Assembly: GCA_029939545.1 (NCBI GenBank)
Contig: JAOZSS010000108.1
Span: 1-8,007, forward strand
Length of the DNA: 8,007 nucleotides
Direction: 5' to 3'
DNA from: Kiritimatiellia bacterium
Lineage (GTDB): Bacteria; Verrucomicrobiota; Kiritimatiellia; UBA8416; JABMPJ01
The notes below the pieces were generated by a model. It did no database searches and was not told the origin of the DNA. It was given only the letters and a program-made list of their open reading frames with translations. The translations under genes and the position numbers were made by a program. Of this stretch, positions 1-5,483 are shown piece by piece. How positions within the stretch are numbered: the first letter of the stretch is position 1; each line of letters begins with the position of its first letter.

Positions 1-30
1 AGTCAATCAGCCACCCTGTTTTCTATGTTT

Positions 31-54
31 TTCCGCTCTCAGGCAGGAGCGGAA
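31..54. repeat. Perfect 8-bp inverted repeat (hairpin)
   Basis: TTCCGCTC (31-38) is exactly complementary to GAGCGGAA (47-54), with an 8-base loop. There is no T tract after the stem on either strand: + continues GGCCGG, and - continues AAAAC. It therefore does not look like a classical intrinsic terminator. Its role is unknown; it could close the transcript of a gene left of the window. Confidence 0.55.
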
Positions 55-217
55 GGCCGGTTACACCCCTATTGAAGAAACAGAGTGTAAGCAGGGCAGA
101 CCGGCAATGCAAACGGTTTGACCGGAAAGACTGCCGCGACAACGAAGGCCGCTCTATAACGGTGATTTCCCGCTACCGCAGCGACCGCGATGGCATGTGA
201 AGGCGTGCCTGCACGGG

Positions 218-238
218 TCCGCCAGGGGCAATGGCGGA
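218..238. repeat. Perfect 7-bp inverted repeat TCCGCCA / TGGCGGA
   Basis: TCCGCCA (218-224) pairs fully with TGGCGGA (232-238) around a 7-base loop. The core TCCGCC/GGCGGA resembles the ends of the palindrome at 360-387, so both may be members of one dispersed REP-like family. That relation is an inference from two copies. Confidence 0.5.
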
Positions 239-359
239 GCTGTTTGGGCCGTTCTGGCTTCACGCCGTCGACGTGACCAAAAGGGTATGGCGGGTATGTG
301 TTAGCCTGGATTATTCATGAGAAAGTGTCGGCCACCACCGGCCTTGCGCCGGCTGCGTC

Positions 360-387
360 CCGCCATAGCCGCGAAGCGCGACGGCGG
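360..387. repeat. REP-like imperfect palindrome
   Basis: CCGCC (360-364) pairs with GGCGG (383-387), and an inner CGCG (370-373) pairs with CGCG (377-380) around an AAG loop. The two helices are separated by an asymmetric internal loop. A GC-rich palindrome of this form in an intergenic region is typical of dispersed REP-type elements, but copy number cannot be seen from one window. Confidence 0.45.
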
Positions 388-551
388 ATGGAGCCATGCT
401 TGACAACTACAAGAGGTGCAAAGAAAAGGGAATGCGCCCCTGTTGTTGGTTCAATAGGCGTATTTCTTGCTTGTGCATGCTGTTCTTGGTATATATATCC
501 ATTCCTTGCATCGATCCCTTGTGACGGTCGTCAGTTCCCGGAGGCCAGAGA

Positions 552-1232
552 ATGAAATCGCTATCCCGCATCTGTATTCTTGCTGTTCCGGTTCTCTCTC
601 TTCTGACTGTTGCCAGAGCTGAGATTGTGGCGGGGTGGGATGTGGACGGGGTTGAACTGGATGAGGGCTACTCCGCGCCCTACACGTTGGCAGCGCACAC
701 GACGGCTACGCATATTGCCAGCGCCAGCATATCGCTTTCGAGCCACGTCACCAACACATTATCCGCAGACCAGTACGGGTTCAAAATTCCAACGGAGGCC
801 TCACAGACATCGCTGGCCGGGGCCATCAGTAATGGGCATTACATGGCGGTTGAATTGACCGCAGCCGAGCCCTACGGAATCAACTTGGGTAGCCTGGAGA
901 TCAACGGCTACGCCTCGTCCACCGGATGTGACGATGTGGCGGTGCTTTCCAGCGTGGACGGTTTCTCTGCCGATGCTGCCATTGCCTCCGCAACGAACGT
1001 GGCTGGCGTAACCGGTGGCTGGGATACGGATGACAGTGGTTTTGGTGCGCCCATTAATCTGAGTGACCCGAAGTACAGCAAGTTGAAGCAGGTTACCTTC
1101 CGCTTCTACGGCTGGAACAGCACGAGTGTAGCCGGTCTCACCTACATCCGACAACTCAGTGGACTCGACCTCGAATTCACCGGCACCGTAGAGGAAATCG
1201 TGCCGCCCGGACTGTCACTGATCGTTAAGTAG
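552..1232 (+). CDS. Exported beta-rich protein, PEP-CTERM-type but lacking the sorting tail
   Basis: This 226-residue protein has a clear signal peptide: a basic start, a hydrophobic core at about 7-20, and an A-R-A cleavage site after residue 23. The mature part is rich in Ser, Thr, Gly and Ala and looks all-beta. It opens with AGWD (27-30), has a central AVLSSVDGF (130-138), then VTFRFYGWN (181-189) and a final strand GLDLEFTGTV (204-213). This order is typical of secreted proteins of Verrucomicrobiota/Planctomycetota-type bacteria, which usually end in a PEP-CTERM anchor. Here the end is only EEIVPPGLSLIVK, with no membrane helix or basic cluster after it. GGAGG (540-544) lies 7 bases before the ATG, which supports this start. 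It appears to be a single gene, since the next one has its own candidate promoter. The exact function is unknown; a surface or matrix role is an inference. Confidence 0.8.
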   Translation: MKSLSRICILAVPVLSLLTVARAEIVAGWDVDGVELDEGYSAPYTLAAHTTATHIASASISLSSHVTNTLSADQYGFKIPTEASQTSLAGAISNGHYMAVELTAAEPYGINLGSLEINGYASSTGCDDVAVLSSVDGFSADAAIASATNVAGVTGGWDTDDSGFGAPINLSDPKYSKLKQVTFRFYGWNSTSVAGLTYIRQLSGLDLEFTGTVEEIVPPGLSLIVK

Positions 1233-1268
1233 GCGCGTGCAACGTTTGACAGGTGCGCGCGTGCTACG
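1233..1268 (+). repeat. 12-base direct repeat GCGCGTGCWACG flanking a -35 box
   Basis: GCGCGTGCAACG (1233-1244) and GCGCGTGCTACG (1257-1268) differ at one base and are 24 bases apart, start to start. They lie on either side of TTGACA (1246-1251), and the second copy runs up to the presumed -10. The placement is that of an operator pair for the zinc-ribbon/argH/exbBD operon, but no regulator is known. Confidence 0.4.
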
Positions 1269-1275
1269 GTACATT
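1246..1275 (+). promoter_or_regulatory. Candidate sigma-70-type promoter of the six-gene operon
   Basis: A perfect TTGACA (1246-1251) is followed after 18 bases by TACATT (1270-1275), which matches four of six -10 positions. Transcription would start near 1281-1283, giving a leader of about 20 bases before the ATG at 1304. It is the only strong -35 seen near the start of the gene run. The -10 is imperfect, so the assignment is moderate. Confidence 0.45.
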
Positions 1276-1303
1276 TCCCCACTGATTCTGTGGGAGATTT
1301 GTC

Positions 1304-1642
1304 ATGCCGACGTATGAGTACGAGTGCCGTAAGTGTGGACACGCATTCGAGAAGTTCCAGTCGATGACCGAGGAACGGATCAAGACGTGTCCGGAATGCA
1401 AGGGCCGGGTAGACCGTCTCATCGGGACCGGCGCCGGAATCATCTTTAAAGGCAGCGGGTTCTACCAGACCGATTACCGCAGCGATTCGTACCAGAAGGG
1501 CGCGAAGACGGACTCGAGCAGTTCTACCGCCGCCAAGGCCAGCGAGAAGACGTCTGACAAGAAGAGCAGTTCAAGCTCCTCCACTAAGGGGGACAAGAGC
1601 ACCAAGACCTCCAAGGCAGGGAAGGGGAAGTCCGACACCTGA
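1304..1642 (+). CDS. FmdB-family zinc ribbon protein with Ser/Lys-rich tail
   Basis: The 112-residue protein starts MPTYEYEC, the hallmark of the FmdB family (putative regulatory proteins, TIGR02605 'CxxC_CxxC_SSSS' type). Two CxxC pairs, C8-C11 and C29-C32, should bind one zinc ion. The segment IIFKGSGFYQTDYR (46-59) is the conserved end of the domain. Residues from about 63 to the end are low-complexity Ser, Lys and Thr, expected to be disordered and basic, which is a known trait of this family. GGGAG (1292-1296) lies 7 bases before the ATG. The family's molecular role is not firmly established; regulation of transcription or a nucleic-acid-linked function is usually suggested. It is the first gene of the putative operon, and 34 bases separate its stop from the chosen start of the next gene. 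Family assignment is secure, function is not. Confidence 0.93.
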   Translation: MPTYEYECRKCGHAFEKFQSMTEERIKTCPECKGRVDRLIGTGAGIIFKGSGFYQTDYRSDSYQKGAKTDSSSSTAAKASEKTSDKKSSSSSSTKGDKSTKTSKAGKGKSDT

Positions 1643-1676
1643 ACGGCTGTTGCCGCGTCCAGGTGCGGGCCTATCC

Positions 1677-2951
1677 ATGAAGACCTATCCGTCGGCAGAG
1701 CATCAGCCTGCACACCGGCACATGCTGCACGCTCTGATGGTCCTGCTTCTCGCGCTCCCCACGGTGCGAGGGCAAGCCGTTGATAGGGCTCGCCTGAATG
1801 CCCTGAAGACCTATCGCACACCCTCGCGTCGCTTCGTCGTATTAGGTCCCAACACCCTGGATAACCTGGCCGCAGGGCGGTGGGCGGAAACAGTGAGCGA
1901 CCGTGTCGAGGCTGTCGTCGGCGGAGCGATCCCTTTCAACCGCCGCGAGATACGGATAGTCATCCGTTCGGAGACGAATGCAACAACCGGTACGGTCGCC
2001 GTGGCGGAATGTGCGCCCCGCGCGTTGACGCAGGGACTGGAGTCGGGTCGCCTCGTGCAGCGGATGGTTATCTCAAGAATTGAGTGTCTGGCAGAGGAGT
2101 CGATCCATCTCGCTTTCTGTCGCCTGCTGCTGGAGGGCTTCTTCCCGTCCTCCCGTTTCAATCCCGACCCGGCACAGGTTCCGCGCTGGCTGACCGTCGG
2201 ACTGGTCCGCAACCTGTGGCGCACGCAGCGCGGGGAAGACGCGTTCACCATGGTGGAGCTGTGGCGACAAGGGCGCGTGCCGACGCTGGCCGATTGGCTG
2301 GGGCGTGATGCAGGCGAGTGGGACGTGGCTACAGACGGCCCCATGAGCGCGCTCCTGCTGGCTTGGCTGGTAGAACCGCCGGCCGGCTACGCGCGTGTGG
2401 GGCGGCTGCTGGACCACTTGGATAATGGAGTTTTCATTGGGAGCGACCTGCTTGCCATCGAGGTGCTGGGGAGAGGTGCGGACCCCTCTGACTTGGAGGT
2501 TGCCTGGGACGGATGGATTATGCGCCAGCAGCGCAAGGTGTTTCGCCCCGGAACCACGCCGCCGGATGTCCTGAAACAGCTAGCCGCCGAGTTGTTGCTT
2601 TATCCCGGGGTATTTGGTATTCCCTTGGCCAGCGATATAGAGCGAGGGGCCGGGTTCGCTGCGCTGATCGAAAGGCGCAAGGCGGATTGGATGGCCGCTT
2701 TCTGCCGAATCAAGCTGGCGTCCCTGCAGGCGTTGGTCGCAGGGCGGGGGGCGGCGGTCCAACAGATCGTGGAGCGATATGGTGCCTTCCTTGATGCAGT
2801 GGAGCGCGGCAAACGACCCGGTCGGTTGAGAGCGCTTCTGGACGAGGCGGAGGCCGCGTTGCGCGAGCAGGAGACGATGATGCTTGGCGCAGCGGATGGG
2901 ATAGATCATGACAGCACAGACACGCAAGACGCTGGTAGGCAAGATCGATAG
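1677..2951 (+). CDS. Exported gluzincin-like (peptidase MA-type) protein, probably inactive
   Basis: From the ATG at 1677 this is 424 residues. An in-frame TTG at 1650 and an ATG at 1722 are alternative starts, and no ribosome site is strong (AGGTGCGGG at 1661-1669 is the best). A signal peptide is clear: hydrophobic ALMVLLLALPTV, then cleavage near GQA (residue 34). The mature part follows the layout of MA-type metallopeptidases: early strands RFVVLG and EIRIVIR, a helix where HExxH should be, then PRWLTVGL (169-176) where the family has a WLxEG-like segment, then a helical part ending in a 'LLDHLDNG' type motif. The HExxH position reads EESIH (140-144), and the third-ligand Glu is Val174, so zinc binding and catalysis are unlikely. 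The C-terminal third is helical, possibly coiled (about 350-400). The gene overlaps argH by 44 bases. The fold assignment is inferred from pattern only, without a search. Confidence 0.75.
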   Translation: MKTYPSAEHQPAHRHMLHALMVLLLALPTVRGQAVDRARLNALKTYRTPSRRFVVLGPNTLDNLAAGRWAETVSDRVEAVVGGAIPFNRREIRIVIRSETNATTGTVAVAECAPRALTQGLESGRLVQRMVISRIECLAEESIHLAFCRLLLEGFFPSSRFNPDPAQVPRWLTVGLVRNLWRTQRGEDAFTMVELWRQGRVPTLADWLGRDAGEWDVATDGPMSALLLAWLVEPPAGYARVGRLLDHLDNGVFIGSDLLAIEVLGRGADPSDLEVAWDGWIMRQQRKVFRPGTTPPDVLKQLAAELLLYPGVFGIPLASDIERGAGFAALIERRKADWMAAFCRIKLASLQALVAGRGAAVQQIVERYGAFLDAVERGKRPGRLRALLDEAEAALREQETMMLGAADGIDHDSTDTQDAGRQDR

Positions 2952-4299
2952 CCAGGTTCTGGCCTTCACGGTCGGCAAAGACCCGATCCTCGATGGGGCG
3001 CTGGCCGAGGTCGACTGCATCGGCTCTGCCGCGCACGCCGCCATGTTGGCCACCCTCGATGTGGGCAGCGGTCCTGTCCTGTCTAAAAAGGATCTCGCCG
3101 TAACCCTTGTCGCCCTGCGGGAGATCATCGCCACGGTCCGTTCCGGCAAGCTCCGGATTACAGCCGCGGACCAGGATGTGCACCTGGCCGTTGAGCGGAT
3201 GCTGAGCGCCAAACTTGGCGAGGTGGGTCGGCGGATTCACACCGCGCGGAGCCGGAACGACCAGGTGGCAACCGACCTGCGGCTCTATGCCAAGACTGAA
3301 TTGCTGGATCTGTTGAATGAAGGCGCCCAGCTCACGACGGCGCTTTTGGCCTTCGCCAAGCGGTACCAGAACGTACCAATGGTTGGCCGGACACACATGC
3401 AGCCAGCCATGCCCAGCTCGGTGGGGGTGTGGGCTTCGGCTCACGCTGAGAGCCTGCTCGACGATATGGCCCTTACGATGTCGGCCTATGATTTCAACGA
3501 CCGGTGCCCGCTCGGCTCCGCAGCGGGCTATGGTGTGCCGCTCCCGATCGATCGGCAGCTTACGTCCGACCTGCTGGGCTTTGCCGCTCCACAGCACAAC
3601 GTACTCTATGCTGGGAATGCCCGGGGTAAGTGCGAGACGGTCATTCTGTCGGCCTGCGTGCAGGTCATGCTGACCCTGTCACGGCTGGCGGAAGACCTGA
3701 TTCTCTTTACCACGCCGGAGATGCCCTACTTCACGTTGCCGGCCGGTTACTGCACCGGCAGCAGCATCATGCCGCAGAAGCAGAATCCGGACGTGGCGGA
3801 GCTGGTGCGGGCGAAGGCCTCGCGGGTTATGGGACACATGACCGCGGCGATGGGGATTGTGAAAGGGCTTCCGAGTGGCTACAACAGGGATTTGCAGGAG
3901 GTCAAGGAGCCCTTCATGGATGGCATGGCCACCACGCGGGCGTGCCTGGCCGTGATGGCCAAGCTCGTGAGCGGCATGACGGCCGATCCGAAGGCCTTGC
4001 TGGCCGCTTTCGAAGTCGGCGTGTTTGCTGCCGACCGGGCGCTTGAGCTGGTAGCCGAGGGGCTGCCATTCAGGGACGCCTACCAGCAGGTGAAGGAGAA
4101 CCTCGATGCACTCGAGACCACCAGTCCAAAAGCTGCGATGGCGAAGAAGGCGCACCTTGGCGCCGCGGCCGGACTGGATATCGGTGTGTTGAAAGATCGG
4201 GTTAAGGCGGTTGAGCGGTTTGCCAAAGACGAAACAAAACAGTACCACAAATGCATTTCGTCCCTGTTGGGGACGAACTATCCTGAGATGGGAGAGTAG
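2908..4299 (+). CDS. argH: Argininosuccinate lyase
   Basis: ArgH splits argininosuccinate into arginine and fumarate, the last step of arginine synthesis, as a cytoplasmic homotetramer of the fumarase/aspartase superfamily. The 463-residue length is normal. Signatures are VGKD (22-25), GSAAHAAML (39-47), HTARSRNDQV (111-120), THMQ with the catalytic-type His163, AMPSSVGVWASAHAESLLDDM (about 167-187), PLGSAAGYG (201-209), and the flexible-loop signature GSSIMPQKQNPD (284-295) with its conserved serines. The residues around 22-47 and 167-187 resemble the Bacteroidota-like ArgH subgroup more than the E. coli/human form, and the usual LWGGRF start is absent. An in-frame TAG at 2902-2904 rules out an earlier start. 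The ribosome site is weak (GGATGGG, 2894-2900), consistent with coupling to the overlapping upstream gene. exbB starts 3 bases after its stop. No other arginine gene is in the window. Confidence 0.97.
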   Translation: MTAQTRKTLVGKIDSQVLAFTVGKDPILDGALAEVDCIGSAAHAAMLATLDVGSGPVLSKKDLAVTLVALREIIATVRSGKLRITAADQDVHLAVERMLSAKLGEVGRRIHTARSRNDQVATDLRLYAKTELLDLLNEGAQLTTALLAFAKRYQNVPMVGRTHMQPAMPSSVGVWASAHAESLLDDMALTMSAYDFNDRCPLGSAAGYGVPLPIDRQLTSDLLGFAAPQHNVLYAGNARGKCETVILSACVQVMLTLSRLAEDLILFTTPEMPYFTLPAGYCTGSSIMPQKQNPDVAELVRAKASRVMGHMTAAMGIVKGLPSGYNRDLQEVKEPFMDGMATTRACLAVMAKLVSGMTADPKALLAAFEVGVFAADRALELVAEGLPFRDAYQQVKENLDALETTSPKAAMAKKAHLGAAAGLDIGVLKDRVKAVERFAKDETKQYHKCISSLLGTNYPEMGE

Positions 4300-4302
4300 G
4301 CA

Positions 4303-5061
4303 ATGAGCGGAGTATTCGGACGGGCGAAGATAGGGGCAGCCGGTGTGGCTGCATGGCTGGTGGGCGCAATGCCCTTGTGGGCCCAGGCGGCCGCCGGTAC
4401 GGCGGTCACAGAGGTGGATCGCCTGTCGTGGCGGACCGTGGTTGAAAACGGCGGGTGGCTGATGGTCGTGCTGGCGGTGATGTCGCTCGTGACCGTTGCC
4501 TTCGTGCTCTACTTCCTCGCCATCCTGCGCGTGGGCGCGGTGACGCCCCGTCCGCTGCATCGCGAGCTGGTCGAGAAGTTGCGTGCCGGTGATGTCAAGG
4601 AGGCGCGCAAGGCCTGTGAGTACCGGCCCTCTCCTCTGGCAGCCGTCACGCTGGTGGCGATCGATTATGTGCTCAATGTCGCGCAGCCTGACGGCATGCT
4701 TCTCAAGGATGTCATGCAGGGGGAGGGGAGTCGCCAGGCCGAGGCGCTTGAGGGGCAGACCCGTTACCTGCTCGATATCGCCACGATCGCGCCGATGGTG
4801 GGTCTGCTCGGTACCGTGTTCGGCATGCTGCGGGCCTTCAGTGCGGTGGCGCTGGATATCGCCCAGGCCCGCCCCATGGTGTTGGCCGGGGGGGTGTCGC
4901 AGGCCTTGGTGACCACGGCTTTCGGGCTGATGGTCGGTATTCCGGCCATGATCTGCTATGCCTACTTCAGACGCCGCGCCGCGACGTTGGTTTCGCAGCT
5001 CGAGGCCGCATCGACCGACATTCTGACGGCCCTGCTGAGTAAGAAGGCTGAGACGGAATGA
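4303..5061 (+). CDS. ExbB/TolQ/MotA-family proton channel protein
   Basis: The 252-residue protein is the channel-forming subunit of a proton-driven envelope motor. It begins with a probable cleavable signal peptide (hydrophobic 11-24, cleavage near WAQA, residue 29), which fits the periplasmic N-terminus of ExbB. Membrane helices lie at about 51-75, 157-180 and 199-222. The second holds the family motif PMVGLLGTVFGMLRAF (164-179) with Thr171. The third holds SQALVTTAFGLMVGIPAM (199-216) with Thr204-Thr205. These threonines match the conserved polar residues lining the proton path in ExbB and TolQ. The cytoplasmic loop between helices 1 and 2 (about 78-155) is of ExbB type. GGGAG (4290-4294) lies 8 bases before the ATG. 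It overlaps exbD by ATGA, so equal, coupled synthesis is likely. Whether it serves a TonB-like, Tol-like or other system cannot be decided from sequence alone. Confidence 0.93.
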   Translation: MSGVFGRAKIGAAGVAAWLVGAMPLWAQAAAGTAVTEVDRLSWRTVVENGGWLMVVLAVMSLVTVAFVLYFLAILRVGAVTPRPLHRELVEKLRAGDVKEARKACEYRPSPLAAVTLVAIDYVLNVAQPDGMLLKDVMQGEGSRQAEALEGQTRYLLDIATIAPMVGLLGTVFGMLRAFSAVALDIAQARPMVLAGGVSQALVTTAFGLMVGIPAMICYAYFRRRAATLVSQLEAASTDILTALLSKKAETE

Positions 5062-5483
5062 ACTTCAAGAAGAACAACAACGGGCCCGAGCAGGGCTTCC
5101 AGATTGCGCCGATGATCGACGTCATCTTCCTCCTGCTTACCTTTTTCGTGGCCAGCCAGATCTTCTCCCAGTGGGAAACGGAGATCGACATCACGCTGCC
5201 GACCGCGCAGACGAGCGAGCAGCCGGATCGCATTCCGGGCGAGATCATCATCAACATCCGTGACGACGGAGCCGTGGTGGTGAATCAACTCGAGATGGAT
5301 GAGGCCGCGCTAGATGGTCTTCTGACTCGGATCGTTGAGCAGTTCACCGATTGGGCTGTCTTGATCCGGGCGGACCAGGACACGCGCTACGAAGATGTTA
5401 TCGATGTTCTGGATGCCTGTCGGCGTGCAGATATCTGGAACGTCTCGTTCGCAACCACCATTGAGGATGGCAACGCGCAATGA
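5058..5483 (+). CDS. ExbD/TolR-family biopolymer transport protein
   Basis: At 141 residues this has the usual ExbD/TolR length. A short Lys/Asn-rich cytoplasmic start leads into one membrane helix, APMIDVIFLLLTFFVASQIF (17-36), with Asp21 at the place of the essential proton-carrying Asp of ExbD and TolR. The periplasmic domain ends in the typical VLIRADQDTRYEDVIDVLDA (about 100-119), followed by a WNVSFAT strand. Two copies are expected to sit inside the ExbB pentamer and drive rotation by proton flow. Its ATG overlaps the exbB stop (ATGA, 5058-5061), and its own stop overlaps the next start in the same way (5480-5483), so the three genes form a translationally coupled unit. Start choice is fixed by the overlap and by the normal length. 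Confidence 0.95.
   Translation: MNFKKNNNGPEQGFQIAPMIDVIFLLLTFFVASQIFSQWETEIDITLPTAQTSEQPDRIPGEIIINIRDDGAVVVNQLEMDEAALDGLLTRIVEQFTDWAVLIRADQDTRYEDVIDVLDACRRADIWNVSFATTIEDGNAQ

Larger units (their letters stand above)
1..551. other. Non-coding, hairpin-rich upstream region
   Basis: I find no gene here that I can support. Open frames exist on both strands (minus 69-263, plus 298-555 from a GTG), but neither has a convincing ribosome binding site, recognisable motif or protein-like composition. The stretch carries a series of short inverted repeats: 31-54, 61-90, 110-120, 218-238, 338-352 and 360-387. From about 396 onward it becomes more AT-rich and leads into the gene at 552. A weak promoter-like pair (TTGCTT at 467-472, 17 bases, TATATA at 490-495) lies 57 bases before that gene, but it matches consensus poorly and I do not list it separately. 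Confidence 0.6.

Noticed and set aside
69..263. 64-codon minus-strand frame
   Set aside because: It has a GTG start, no ribosome site and no recognisable motif, and it crosses two inverted repeats.
1..400. CRISPR array or integron attC sites
   Set aside because: The palindromes differ in sequence and spacing, there are no regular direct repeats with spacers, and no GTTRRRY core sites were found in the right places.
400..405. TTGACA as a -35 box for the exported protein gene
   Set aside because: No acceptable -10 lies 16-18 bases downstream (the bases there are GAAAAG-like).
298..555. 85-codon + strand frame ending in ATGA overlap with the exported protein gene
   Set aside because: It starts at a GTG with no ribosome site, runs through palindromic DNA, and its translation is not protein-like. 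The overlap appears accidental.
2580..3597. Long minus-strand open frames opposite the pseudo-peptidase and argH genes
   Set aside because: They lie antisense to well-supported genes, have low-complexity, His/Arg/Pro-rich translations and no ribosome sites. They are shadows of GC-rich coding DNA.
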